Part shown: piece by piece, positions 25,064 through 33,206 of the stretch | Layout: each line of letters opens with the position of its first letter | How positions within the stretch are numbered: the first letter of the stretch is position 1 | The notes under the pieces: model-generated | What the model saw: only the letters and a program-made list of their open reading frames with translations | Databases searched by the model: none | Told to the model about the DNA's origin: nothing | Position numbers and translations under genes: made by a program | Source of the DNA: Streptomyces sp. NRRL B-1140 | Lineage (GTDB): Bacteria; Actinomycetota; Actinomycetes; Streptomycetales; Streptomycetaceae | Direction: 5' to 3' | Length of the DNA stretch: 42,164 nt | Assembly: GCF_001280065.1 (NCBI RefSeq) | Contig: NZ_LGEA01000117.1 | Location: 1-42,164, forward strand

Positions 25064-25704
25064 CCGGCGAGGGTCCTGCACGGACCCGGGGCAGTATCCA
25101 GGCGGTGAGCGCGGCCCTGGCCGTGCCCACCGCCCTCGCCCTTTTGGTGTCGGGCTGCGGTGCGGGCGGCACCGGCGCCCGTGACGAGGGCCCGGCGCAC
25201 GCCGACTCGGTGGCCGGCGCCGCCGCGACCCCGTCCGCCGCACCGTCGAAGTCGCCCGACAGCGTGAACGCGGTCAAGCTCGTCAAGGACGACCCGAAGG
25301 TCGCACCCGAGGTGAAGCGCGAGCTGAAGCCGTGCGTGGCCAACGAGTACCCGGTCGACGTCTCCTACGGCAATCTGACGTCAGGCTCCGCGGACGACGT
25401 CGTCGTCAACGTGCTGACCTGCGGTGACGCGGTGGGCGTCGGCAGTTACGTGTATCGCGAGCAGGGCGGCTCCTACGAGAACGTCTTCACGTCCGAGGAG
25501 CCGCCGGTCTACGCGGAGATCGACCGCGGCGACCTGGTGGTGACCAAGCAGGTGTACGACAAGGGTGACCCGGTGTCGAGTCCGTCCGGGGAGAACGTGA
25601 TCACGTACAGATGGACCTCCGGCCACTTCGCCGAGAAGTACCGCACGCACAATGACTACGGGAAGGTCGCCGTCGACAGCGCGACGCCGGCGCCCGCGAG
25701 CTGA
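25051..25704 (+). CDS. cseA: Lipoprotein CseA
   Basis: The 217-aa lipoprotein has a signal peptide ending in the lipobox LVSGC with Cys36. It is the second gene of the envelope-stress operon and in S. coelicolor dampens the CseB/CseC response. The GTG start at 25051 overlaps the end of sigE by 13 nt, so translation is probably coupled. The mature part is beta-rich, with NVLTCGDAVGVGSYVYREQGG, and has a Ser/Pro linker after the anchor. The function assignment rests on operon position. Confidence 0.92.
   Translation: MRGLTGEGPARTRGSIQAVSAALAVPTALALLVSGCGAGGTGARDEGPAHADSVAGAAATPSAAPSKSPDSVNAVKLVKDDPKVAPEVKRELKPCVANEYPVDVSYGNLTSGSADDVVVNVLTCGDAVGVGSYVYREQGGSYENVFTSEEPPVYAEIDRGDLVVTKQVYDKGDPVSSPSGENVITYRWTSGHFAEKYRTHNDYGKVAVDSATPAPAS
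25071..25087 (+). terminator. Candidate partial terminator hairpin after sigE
   Basis: GGGTCC (25071-25076) and GGACCC (25082-25087) form a 6-bp stem beginning 8 nt after the sigE stop, within the first codons of cseA. In S. coelicolor most sigE transcription is reported to stop just after sigE; this is the nearest hairpin that could do so. It is short and has no T-tract. Confidence 0.35.
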
Positions 25705-25775
25705 CGCGGGCGCAGGGCCGCGTGAACCGATCGGGACACTCGGACCGATCCCTCCGTGAACGCATCGGGCGGAAC

Positions 25776-25840
25776 GTGCGTCCCAGCAGTAGAACGCACC
25801 TCCATCAACCGCACATGCGTCCACAGGCGTAGAACGCACC
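25776..25840 (+). repeat. Tandem repeat with internal dyads between cseA and cseB
   Basis: Two copies of about 25 bp (25776-25800 and 25815-25840) each begin TGCGTCC and end GTAGAACGCACC. Within each, TGCGT and ACGCA are inverted, giving a 6-bp dyad with a 12-13 nt centre. They fill the 168-nt gap before cseB and could be regulator sites or RNA hairpins that reduce downstream expression. Confidence 0.6.
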
Positions 25841-25872
25841 CCCACGGACCACAGAGGACAGAGAGCACCGGG

Positions 25873-26574
25873 ATGGCAGACCAGACCCACGTCCTGTTCG
25901 TCGAGGACGACGACGTCATCCGCGAGGCCACGCAGCTCGCCCTGGAACGCGACGGCTTCGTGGTCACCGCCATGCCCGACGGACTGTCGGGTCTGGAGGC
26001 GTTCCGGTCGGACCGCCCCGACATCGCGCTGCTGGACGTCATGGTGCCCGGCCTCGACGGGGTCAGCCTGTGCCGCCGGATCCGGGACGAGTCGACCGTG
26101 CCGGTGATCATGCTGTCGGCGCGGGCCGACTCCATCGACGTCGTGCTGGGCCTGGAGGCGGGCGCCGACGACTATGTGACCAAGCCGTTCGACGGTGCCG
26201 TCCTGGTCGCCCGGATCCGCGCGGTGCTGCGCCGCTTCGGGCACGCGGGCGGCGGCCGGGGCGAGGAGCCGGCGGCCCCGGCGAGCGGCGGGGTCCTGGC
26301 CTTCGGGGACCTGGAGGTCGACACCGAGGGCATGGAGGTCCGCCGCGCCGGGCAGCCGGTGGCGCTGACGCCGACCGAGATGCGGCTGCTGCTGGAGTTC
26401 TCCTCCGCGCCCGGCACGGTGCTCTCCCGCGACAAGCTGCTGGAACGGGTGTGGGACTACGGCTGGGGCGGCGACACCCGGGTCGTCGACGTGCATGTGC
26501 AGCGGCTGCGGCAGAAGATCGGCCAGGACCGGATCGAGACGGTCCGCGGCTTCGGCTACAAGTTGAAGGCCTGA
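25873..26574 (+). CDS. cseB: Response regulator CseB (OmpR family)
   Basis: The 233-aa regulator has a receiver domain with acidic pocket EDDD at 11-14, phosphoacceptor Asp55 (ALLDVMVPG) and Lys104 (VTKPFDG). A winged helix of the OmpR/PhoB type follows (LTPTEMRLLLEFSSAPGTVLSR, then RVVDVHVQRLRQKIG). It should activate the sigE promoter on phosphorylation by CseC. The ATG at 25873 matches the family start; the longer GTG frame through the repeats is rejected. cseC begins 14 nt after its stop. Confidence 0.95.
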   Translation: MADQTHVLFVEDDDVIREATQLALERDGFVVTAMPDGLSGLEAFRSDRPDIALLDVMVPGLDGVSLCRRIRDESTVPVIMLSARADSIDVVLGLEAGADDYVTKPFDGAVLVARIRAVLRRFGHAGGGRGEEPAAPASGGVLAFGDLEVDTEGMEVRRAGQPVALTPTEMRLLLEFSSAPGTVLSRDKLLERVWDYGWGGDTRVVDVHVQRLRQKIGQDRIETVRGFGYKLKA

Positions 26575-26588
26575 GCAGGGGCAGGGGT

Positions 26589-27938
26589 ATGAGGGGGCAC
26601 TTCCGGCGCCTGGTCGCCGCGGGCTTGGAGCGTGCGGGTATCCGTACGGGCCTCAGATGGAAGCTGAGCGCCGCCATCGCCCTGGTGGGCGCACTGGTGG
26701 CGATCGCGCTGAGCCTCGTGGTGCACAACGCCGCCCGGGTCTCGATGCTGGACAACGCGCGCGATCTCGCCGACGAGCGGATCATGATCGCCCAGCGCAA
26801 CTTCGAGCTGTCCGGGCGGATGAACTTCCCCAACACCAAGATCAACGACCCGGATCTGCCGCATGCGCTGCGGGAGCGGGTCGAGGCGGGCCGGCGGGCG
26901 ACGTACGTGGCGGACCGGCCGGGCGACGTGCCCGACATATGGGCCGCCGTGCCGCTGAAGAACGGGCAGGTGATGTCGCTGCACTCGGGCTTCACCGACC
27001 GCAGCTCGGACATCCTCCAGGACCTCGACCAGGCCCTGCTCATCGGGTCCATCGCGGTCGTCCTCGGCGGCAGCGCGCTGGGCGTGCTCATCGGCGGGCA
27101 TCTGTCGCGGCGGCTGCGCAAGGCGGCCATCGCGGCGAATCAGCTCGCGGGCGGCGAGACGGACGTGCGGGTGCGGGACGCCATGGGCGGGGTCGTGCGG
27201 GACGAGACCGACGACCTGGCGAGCGCGGTGGACGCCATGGCGGACGCGCTGCGCCAGCGCATCGAGGCCGAGCGGCGGGTCACCGCCGACATCGCGCACG
27301 AGCTGCGCACCCCGGTGACGGGGCTGCTGACGGCCGCGGAACTGCTGCCCCCCGGGCGCCCCACCGAGCTGGTGCTGGACCGGGCGAAGGCGATGCGCAC
27401 GCTGGTCGAGGACGTGCTGGAGGTGGCCCGGCTGGACGGGGCCTCCGAGCGGGCGGAGCTGCAGGACCTCATGCTGGGGGAGTTCGTCGCCCGGCGGGTG
27501 GCGGCCAAGGATCCCGCCATCGAGGTGCGCATCGTGCACGAGTCGGAGGTGACCACCGACCCGCGCCGCCTGGAGCGCGTCCTGTTCAACCTCCTGGCCA
27601 ACGCGGCCCGGCACGGCAAGCCGCCCATCGAGGTCAGCGTCGAGGGCCGGGTCATCCGGGTGCGCGACCACGGCCCGGGCTTTCCGGAGGACCTGCTCGC
27701 CGAGGGGCCGAGCCGCTTCCGCACCGGCAGCAAGGACCGGGCCGGGCAGGGTCACGGGCTCGGTCTGACCATCGCGGCCGGGCAGGCCCGGGTGATGGGC
27801 GCCCGGCTGACCTTCCGCAACATCCGCACCCCCGGAACACCGGAGCATCTGCCGGCCGAGGGCGCGGTCGCCGTGCTGTGGCTGCCGGAGCACGCGCCGA
27901 CGAACACCGGCAGCTATCCGATGCTGCCGGGCTCGTGA
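26589..27938 (+). CDS. cseC: Sensor histidine kinase CseC
   Basis: A 449-aa membrane kinase. Transmembrane helices lie at about 25-45 and 149-170, flanking an extracytoplasmic sensor domain of about 100 residues. A HAMP domain (SRRLRKAAIAANQLAGG) follows, then the phosphoacceptor His237 in TADIAHELRTPVTG, and an ATPase domain with the N box NLLANAARHG, DHGPGFP and GHGLGLTIA. It senses cell-wall damage and phosphorylates CseB. The ATG at 26589 follows AGGGGCAGGGG. Confidence 0.95.
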   Translation: MRGHFRRLVAAGLERAGIRTGLRWKLSAAIALVGALVAIALSLVVHNAARVSMLDNARDLADERIMIAQRNFELSGRMNFPNTKINDPDLPHALRERVEAGRRATYVADRPGDVPDIWAAVPLKNGQVMSLHSGFTDRSSDILQDLDQALLIGSIAVVLGGSALGVLIGGHLSRRLRKAAIAANQLAGGETDVRVRDAMGGVVRDETDDLASAVDAMADALRQRIEAERRVTADIAHELRTPVTGLLTAAELLPPGRPTELVLDRAKAMRTLVEDVLEVARLDGASERAELQDLMLGEFVARRVAAKDPAIEVRIVHESEVTTDPRRLERVLFNLLANAARHGKPPIEVSVEGRVIRVRDHGPGFPEDLLAEGPSRFRTGSKDRAGQGHGLGLTIAAGQARVMGARLTFRNIRTPGTPEHLPAEGAVAVLWLPEHAPTNTGSYPMLPGS

Positions 27939-27975
27939 GCCTCCCGGGCCTTCGGAGCCGGCCGCGTCGACGCCG

Positions 27976-28422
27976 TCAGCAGGACCAGTCCTGGTCCATG
28001 TCGAGGCCGCCCTCGCGGGGCTGGGTGAACGAGAACCAGTTGCCGGAGTCGTCGCGGAACAGCGCTTCCGTGCCGTAAGGGCGCTCCTGCGGCTCCTGGA
28101 GGAACTCCACGCCCTTGTCCTTGAGCTTCTTGTAGTCGCCGTGGATGTCGTCGGTGGTCAGCACGCCCGCGCCGAGCGCGCCCTTCGTCACCAGCTTGCG
28201 GAGCATCTCGGCGGACTCGGGGTCCATCGCGGGCCCGCCGGGCACCATCAGCGTCAGCTCGACGTCGGGCTGGTTCGGCGAGCCGACCGTGAGCCAGCGC
28301 ATCCCGCCCTCGCCCATGGTCATGTCCGTGCGGACCTCCAGGCCCAGTTTCTCCGTGTAGAACTCCTTGGCCCGGTCCTGGTCGAGGACCCAGACGGTCG
28401 AGATGGCGAGACCCTTGATCAT
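27976..28422 (-). CDS. VOC family protein (glyoxalase-like)
   Basis: A 148-aa VOC domain protein: ISTVWVLDQDRAKEFYTEKLGLEVR at the start (residues about 7-31) and ALFRDDSGNWFSFTQP near the end. The ATG at 28422 follows AGGAG. The AraC-type regulator lies 65 nt upstream on the same strand, so the two probably form an operon. Function could be dioxygenase, isomerase or drug sequestration; not decidable from the sequence. Confidence 0.88.
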   Translation of the reverse strand: MIKGLAISTVWVLDQDRAKEFYTEKLGLEVRTDMTMGEGGMRWLTVGSPNQPDVELTLMVPGGPAMDPESAEMLRKLVTKGALGAGVLTTDDIHGDYKKLKDKGVEFLQEPQERPYGTEALFRDDSGNWFSFTQPREGGLDMDQDWSC

Positions 28423-28487
28423 GGCGTACTCCTGCTCTGACGCTACGGCCGGTGGTGCCTGCCCTGCCACGGTAGGCAGCGGGGGTG

Positions 28488-28946
28488 TCAGCGCGCTTCT
28501 CCGGAATTGCGGTGCTGCGCCTCTCCGGGATCGCGCTGCTTGCCGACGGCGGGTGCGGGGCGGAAACCGCCGGCCCAGAGCATGGCGTAGCAGCCGGGTA
28601 TGAGGGCGGCCCCGCGGCCCACGTGCCTGGTCCGGTACTCGCTCGGGGTGAGACCCGTCCAGGTCTTGAAGCGTGCCGAGAACGTGCCCACGCTGCTGAA
28701 GCCGACCAGATGGCAGATCTCCGTCACCGACAGGTTCGCCGTGCGCAGCAGGTCCTCGGCGCGTTCTGTCCGGCGGTGCGTGAGGTACTGGCCGGGGGTC
28801 TCGCCGTACGCCTCCTTGAAGGCGCGGATGAAGTGGTAGCGCGAGTACCCGGCGTGGGCGGCGACGGTGTCCAGGTCGAGGCCGGGGTCGGCCCAGTCCC
28901 GGTCCATCGCGTCCTTGGCCAGCCGGATCCGGCGCGTCTTGTCCAT
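28488..28946 (-). CDS. AraC family transcriptional regulator (short)
   Basis: A 152-aa regulator that is nearly all DNA-binding domain: two helix-turn-helices, LDTVAAHAGYSRYHFIRAFKEAYG (about 24-47) and VTEICHLVGFSSVGTFSARFK (about 74-94). The C-terminus has no clear sensor domain. It is similar to the short AraC proteins that sit beside VOC genes. The start ATG at 28946 is chosen by domain fit; upstream ATGs are possible but add unrelated sequence. Confidence 0.87.
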   Translation of the reverse strand: MDKTRRIRLAKDAMDRDWADPGLDLDTVAAHAGYSRYHFIRAFKEAYGETPGQYLTHRRTERAEDLLRTANLSVTEICHLVGFSSVGTFSARFKTWTGLTPSEYRTRHVGRGAALIPGCYAMLWAGGFRPAPAVGKQRDPGEAQHRNSGEAR

Positions 28947-29005
28947 GCGACCGATGGTGGCACGGGGGGCTGACAACGGCTCCCGGCTCGATGCCGGGCA
29001 TGACG

Positions 29006-29037
29006 GAGGCCCCCGGGCGGACACTCCCGGGGGCCTC
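29006..29037 (-). terminator. Terminator after the MFS gene
   Basis: A perfect 12-bp stem (GAGGCCCCCGGG and its complement) with an 8-nt loop lies 12 nt beyond the stop of the minus-strand exporter gene. Confidence 0.8.
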
Positions 29038-29048
29038 GTACGGCGTGG

Positions 29049-30644
29049 TCAGACGGCCTCGACCATGGGCTGCTGCGCCGCCGGGGTGTCGGGCTTGCCG
29101 TCCTCCTTGGGTCCCGCTCCCTTCAGCGGCACCTCCTTGACGAACACGGCCGCCACGAGGGCGACCACCGCCACCACGGCGCCGAGCAGGAACGCCGAGT
29201 GCGTGCCGGCGGACACCGCGTGCTGGTACGCCTCCCGGACCAGCACCGGCAGCTTCTCCAGGCTCTTCGCGTCGAGCTGCGCCGACTGCTCGGTCACCTT
29301 GGAGCCCAGCGCACCGGCCCGCTCGCTCATGACGTCCTGGACGCGGTTGTTGAACAGCGCGCCCATGATCGCGACGCCGAAGGAGGAGCCGAGGGTGCGG
29401 AAGAGCGTGGTGGAGGAGGACGCGACGCCCATGTCCTTCATCTCCACGCTGTTCTGCGCGACCAGCATGGTGATCTGCATCAGGCAGCCCATGCCGAGCC
29501 CGACCACGGCCATGAAGACGCCGGACGTCAGACGCGAGGTGCCGGTGTCCATCGTGGACAGCAGGTACAGCCCGACGATCATCAGCGCGGAGCCGACGAC
29601 CGGGAAGACCTTGTACTTGCCGGTGCTCGTCGTCACCCGTCCGGCGACCATCGAGGTCACCAGCATCGCGCCGAGCATCGGCAGGAGCAGCAGCCCGGAG
29701 TTGGTCGCGGAAGCGCCCTGCACGGACTGCTGGTACAGCGGCAGGAACAGCGTGGCACCGAACATCACGAAGCCGGTGATGAAGCCGATGACCGACATCA
29801 GCGTGAAGTTCAGGCTGCGGAAGATGTGCAGCGGAACCACCGGCTCCGCGGCCCGGGTCTGCCAGAACACGAACCCGACCAGTGCGGCGACCCCGATGCC
29901 GATCAGCTCCATGATCCGCGCGGAGCTCCACGCGTACTCCGTGCCGCCCCACGTCGTCACCAGCACGATCGCGGTGATGCCGACGGTCAGCAGCGCGGCG
30001 CCCAGGTAGTCGATCCGCGCCTTGGAGCGCTTCCTCGGCAGGTGCAGCACGGCACTGACGGCGACCAGCGCGACCACGCCGAGCGGCAGGTTGATGTAGA
30101 AGGCCCAGCGCCAGCCCCAGTTGTCGGTGATCGTGCCGCCGACCAGCGGGCCGCCGATCATCGCCAGCGCCATGACACCGGCCATCATGCCCTGGTACTT
30201 GCCGCGCTCACGGGGCGGGATCAGGTCACCGATGATCGCCATGACGCCGACCATCAGACCGCCGGCGCCGAGGCCCTGCACCGCGCGGAAGCCGATCAGT
30301 TCGCCCATGTTCTGGGCCATGCCACTCAGCGCGGAGCCGATCAGGAAGATCACGATGGACGACAGGAACGTGCCCTTGCGGCCGTACATGTCGCCGAGCT
30401 TGCCCCACAGGGGGGTGGAGGCCGCGGTCGCGAGGGTGTAGGCGGTGACGACCCAGGAGAGGTGTTCGAGCCCGCCCAGCTCGCCGACGATCGTCGGCAT
30501 CGCGGTGCCGATGATCATGTTGTCGAGCATCGCGAGCATCATCGCGATCATCAGCGCGAGCAGCACGACCCGTACGCTCTTGGGTTGCTTCTCCCCCGCG
30601 GCGCCTGCCGCCGACTGGCCCTTTGTGTCCGTTGTGTCCGCCAT
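29049..30644 (-). CDS. MFS multidrug exporter, DHA2 (14-TM) family
   Basis: The 531-aa proton-driven exporter has the EmrB/QacA layout with 14 predicted transmembrane segments. Family motifs include LDNMIIGTAMPTI in TM1, the loop WGKLGDMYGRKGTF and GWRWAFYINLPLGV. The ATG at 30644 follows GGGAGTGGGAAG. It is divergent from a TetR gene with a paired operator between them, which points to substrate-induced drug efflux. The substrate is unknown. Confidence 0.93.
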   Translation of the reverse strand: MADTTDTKGQSAAGAAGEKQPKSVRVVLLALMIAMMLAMLDNMIIGTAMPTIVGELGGLEHLSWVVTAYTLATAASTPLWGKLGDMYGRKGTFLSSIVIFLIGSALSGMAQNMGELIGFRAVQGLGAGGLMVGVMAIIGDLIPPRERGKYQGMMAGVMALAMIGGPLVGGTITDNWGWRWAFYINLPLGVVALVAVSAVLHLPRKRSKARIDYLGAALLTVGITAIVLVTTWGGTEYAWSSARIMELIGIGVAALVGFVFWQTRAAEPVVPLHIFRSLNFTLMSVIGFITGFVMFGATLFLPLYQQSVQGASATNSGLLLLPMLGAMLVTSMVAGRVTTSTGKYKVFPVVGSALMIVGLYLLSTMDTGTSRLTSGVFMAVVGLGMGCLMQITMLVAQNSVEMKDMGVASSSTTLFRTLGSSFGVAIMGALFNNRVQDVMSERAGALGSKVTEQSAQLDAKSLEKLPVLVREAYQHAVSAGTHSAFLLGAVVAVVALVAAVFVKEVPLKGAGPKEDGKPDTPAAQQPMVEAV

Positions 30645-30670
30645 CGCTTCCCACTCCCCCAGCTACCGCT

Positions 30671-30740
30671 ACTTACTTGCCGACCGGCTAGTGACTACAC
30701 TCGGAAGCTAGCCGCGGAACTAGCCGGGCGTCAAGTAAGT
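30671..30740. promoter_or_regulatory. Paired inverted operator in the MFS/TetR divergent promoter
   Basis: Two 22-bp elements (30671-30692 and 30719-30740) are inverted copies of each other: ACTTACTTG and CCGGCTAGT, spaced by 4 nt, match perfectly on opposite strands. Each element also has imperfect internal dyad symmetry (ACT...AGT), typical of TetR sites, and their centres are 48 bp apart. TACACT at 30696-30701 is a possible -10 for the TetR gene between them. The arrangement predicts co-regulation of both genes by the adjacent TetR. Confidence 0.75.
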
Positions 30741-30779
30741 TTTATGGAAAGCGGGCGGCGTAGGAGGATGGGCGGCACC

Positions 30780-31364
30780 ATGGACGGCACCAGGCAGCGG
30801 CGCCGCGGGGACACCCGCCGGCGCATCCAGGACGTGGCCCTCGAACTCTTCGCCGAGCACGGCTACGAGAAGACCTCCCTGCGCGAGATCGCGGAGCGCC
30901 TGGAGGTCACGAAGGCGGCGCTCTATTACCACTTCAAGACGAAGGAAGAGATCCTCGTCAGCATCTTCGAGGACCTCACGCAGCCGATCGAGGACCTGAT
31001 CGAGTGGGGCCGACAGCAGCCGCACACCCTCGCGACCAAGCAGGAGATCATCCGCCGCTACGCCGACACACTCGCCGAGGCGACGCCGCTGTTCCGCTTC
31101 ATGCACGAGAACCAGGCGACGGTACGGGACCTGCGGATCGGCGAGTCGTTCAAGGAGCGCATCCACAGTCTGCGCGACATCATCGTCGACCCGGACGCGG
31201 ACCTGGTCGACCAGGTCCGCTGCGCCAGCGCGATCTTCACGCTGCACGCCGGCATGTTCCTGCTCCAGGACATGGGAGACGACCCCGAGGAGAAGAACAA
31301 AGCCGTCCTCGAGGTCGCCACGGACCTGGTGAGCCAGGCCCACCGGGGAGCCGGAGGCTCCTAG
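30780..31364 (+). CDS. TetR family repressor of the adjacent exporter
   Basis: A 194-aa regulator with N-terminal HTH (RRIQDVALELFAEHGYEKTS, then LEVTKAALYYHFKTKEEI, residues about 9-58) and a helical ligand domain. Two starts are possible: ATG 30780, 12 nt after AGGAGG, and ATG 30768, directly on it; ATG 30744 further up is less likely. I chose 30780. Divergent position and the paired operator make it the likely repressor of the MFS gene. Confidence 0.9.
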   Translation: MDGTRQRRRGDTRRRIQDVALELFAEHGYEKTSLREIAERLEVTKAALYYHFKTKEEILVSIFEDLTQPIEDLIEWGRQQPHTLATKQEIIRRYADTLAEATPLFRFMHENQATVRDLRIGESFKERIHSLRDIIVDPDADLVDQVRCASAIFTLHAGMFLLQDMGDDPEEKNKAVLEVATDLVSQAHRGAGGS

Positions 31365-31386
31365 CGGGCCCGCCCGGTCAAGCGGG

Positions 31387-32085
31387 TCAGACCGTCACGC
31401 CCTTGGCGCGCAGGAACTTCACCGGGTCGACCGCCGAGCCGTAGTTCGGGGTCGTACGGATCTCGAAGTGCAGGTGCGGGCCGCTGGAGTTGCCGGTGTT
31501 GCCGGACTTGGCTATCTCCTGGCCGGTCTTGACGATCTGGCCGATGCGCACCTCGACCTTCGACAGGTGGGCGTACTGGGAGTACGTGCCGTTGCCGTGC
31601 TTGATGACGATGGCGTTGCCGTACGCGGGACCGTCACCGGCGCCGTTGCCGCCGGCCTTGACCACGGTGCCGCCGTGGGTGGCGACGACCTGGGTGCCGC
31701 TGGGCACGGCGAAGTCCTGGCCGCTGTGCTTGTGCGCCCACATGCCGCCGTTCTGGGCGAAGCTCGCGGAGAGCGTGTACTTCTTCACCGGGTCGACCCA
31801 GGACGGCTTGGCCTTCTTGGCCGCGGCCTTCTTCTCGGCCGCCTTCTTGGCGGCGGCGGCCTTGGCGGCCTTCTCGGCCTTCACGGCCTCGGCCTTGGCG
31901 ACCTTGGCCTGGGCGGCGGCCTGCGCCTGGACGGCACTGGCGGCCCCGGACGCGGCCGTGGTGTCGGCGGCGGACGCGACCCCGGCTCCCAGTGCGACCG
32001 AGACACCGAGGCCGGCGGCCAGCACGGTCGCACGGGTGCGGAGCTGGGACGTACGGGAAGAACGGGACGTGACGCGCTGAGACAT
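31387..32085 (-). CDS. Secreted M23 family peptidase
   Basis: A 232-aa secreted endopeptidase acting on cell-wall peptides. A signal peptide (about 1-39, ending GVASA) is followed by an Ala/Lys/Glu-rich helical stretch at 45-92 and the LytM domain. Zinc ligands and catalytic His are visible as H120 and D124 (HSGQD), H173 (YAHLS) and H204/H206 (HLHFE). The ATG at 32085 is chosen because it yields a standard signal peptide; the longer frame does not. Confidence 0.9.
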   Translation of the reverse strand: MSQRVTSRSSRTSQLRTRATVLAAGLGVSVALGAGVASAADTTAASGAASAVQAQAAAQAKVAKAEAVKAEKAAKAAAAKKAAEKKAAAKKAKPSWVDPVKKYTLSASFAQNGGMWAHKHSGQDFAVPSGTQVVATHGGTVVKAGGNGAGDGPAYGNAIVIKHGNGTYSQYAHLSKVEVRIGQIVKTGQEIAKSGNTGNSSGPHLHFEIRTTPNYGSAVDPVKFLRAKGVTV

Positions 32086-32525
32086 CGAAACCTCGTGGGG
32101 AAGGGGACGGAGAAAACCACCCGGCGCACAACCGCTCGCCGTGTGGCCATCCCTTGGTAACCCGAAGCCCGACAAAGCCCCAAAAGCGTGATCTACGACG
32201 TTCTTTAGTAATTTGGTTCAGTGTTCTACGTCTCTTGACACAGCAGCCATTCAGGACAAATCAGGGCACTGGCCCCCACTTCCGCCTGTATCGCTGAGCG
32301 AGAATCCCTTTTGCCCCGGCCGCTTATCCACTATTCCGTCTAGTAACGGACATATCGCCTGTGCGCCATGTCACCGGGGACCCTCTTCGGCCATTCAGAA
32401 AATGTGGCGCAGGCCTCTAGGCGCCTACCGTCCGGTAACCCTACGGTTCCCCTCACGCCACCCTCGAGCACAAGCATGCACACGACATGTTGGCAGCGTC
32501 ACGGACGTGAGAGGACCCCCACGAC
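32086..32525. other. 440-bp divergent intergenic region (M23 peptidase / HAD phosphatase)
   Basis: A comparatively AT-rich stretch holding both divergent promoters. On the minus strand the M23 transcript may have a long untranslated leader (about 100-140 nt) with GC hairpins near 32110-32190. I searched by eye for the c-di-AMP riboswitch core (TGGGGTGAAT type) on both strands and did not find it. A PHO-box-like element lies at the right end (listed separately). No small ORF is convincing. Confidence 0.5.
32435..32463 (+). promoter_or_regulatory. Possible PHO-box-like repeats upstream of the HAD phosphatase
   Basis: Three heptamers spaced exactly 11 bp, GTAACCC (32435), GTTCCCC (32446) and GCCACCC (32457), resemble the GTTCACC direct repeats bound by PhoP in Streptomyces; the middle one matches 6 of 7. 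TACGGT (32442-32447) may be a -10. Placed before a secreted phosphatase this is biologically sensible but weak. Confidence 0.3.
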
Positions 32526-33155
32526 ATGCAGACCCGACGCCCCTGGTTGCGCCGCGCATCAGTGACCGCCGTCTCGGCGGCAGCCCTCGTGGCCATGGCC
32601 GCACCGGCCGACGCCGCGACCACGGCACAGGCCTCCACGACCACCACCGCCGCGGCCACGGCCGTCGACTACGGCACCTGGCAGAAGGACTGCCAGGCCG
32701 TGATGGACCAGGCGCTGCCCTATCTGAAGCAGCGGATCGCGGCCGCGAAGCCGGGCGAGAAGCAGGCGATCGTCTTCGACATCGACAACACGACCCTGGA
32801 GACCGACTTCGGCTTCGCCTACCCGCAACCGGCCAACAAGCCGGTTCTCGAGGCCGCCAGATACGCACAGGAGCACGGCGTCGCCCTGTTCTTCGTGACC
32901 GCCCGGCCGGACATCATCGCCTCGTTCACGCAGTACAACCTGAAGCAGACCGGCTACCAGGTCTCCGGACTCTACGTCCGCAACCTCATCGACCTCTTCA
33001 AGAACGTCGCCGACTACAAGACGGCCCAGCGCATCGACGTCGAGAAGAAGGGCTACACGATCATCGCGAACATCGGCAACAGCACCACCGACCTGTCGGG
33101 CGGCCACGCCGAGAGGACGTTCAAGCTGCCGGACTACGACGGGCAGCTTTCCTGA
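32526..33155 (+). CDS. Secreted HAD-superfamily (class B-like) acid phosphatase
   Basis: The 209-aa exported phosphatase has a signal peptide (about 1-29, ending APADA) and a HAD domain: nucleophile motif IVFDIDNTTLETD (about 80-92), second motif FFVTARPD, Lys region (TAQRIDVEKKGY) and terminal IGNSTTDLSGG, where Asn replaces the more common Asp. The ATG at 32526 follows GAGAGGA. It probably releases phosphate from extracellular esters. Confidence 0.88.
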   Translation: MQTRRPWLRRASVTAVSAAALVAMAAPADAATTAQASTTTTAAATAVDYGTWQKDCQAVMDQALPYLKQRIAAAKPGEKQAIVFDIDNTTLETDFGFAYPQPANKPVLEAARYAQEHGVALFFVTARPDIIASFTQYNLKQTGYQVSGLYVRNLIDLFKNVADYKTAQRIDVEKKGYTIIANIGNSTTDLSGGHAERTFKLPDYDGQLS

Positions 33156-33181
33156 CCCGCCTGGTCAACTGCCGGTAGTCT
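33152..33181 (+). promoter_or_regulatory. Putative promoter of the NACHT gene
   Basis: CTGACC (33152-33157, overlapping the stop codon of the phosphatase gene), an 18-bp spacer and TAGTCT (33176-33181) lie 25 nt before the GTG start. This gives the NACHT gene its own promoter rather than read-through only. Prediction by eye. Confidence 0.4.
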
Positions 33182-33206
33182 CAACCCCGTTCACTCGATC
33201 ACGGGG

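Noticed and set aside
29199..30779. Long plus-strand frame running into the TetR gene
   Set aside because: It is antisense to the MFS gene; only the part from 30780 is a real TetR.
32086..32525. c-di-AMP (ydaO) riboswitch before the M23 peptidase or HAD phosphatase
   Set aside because: The conserved core sequences are not found on either strand, despite disA being in the window.
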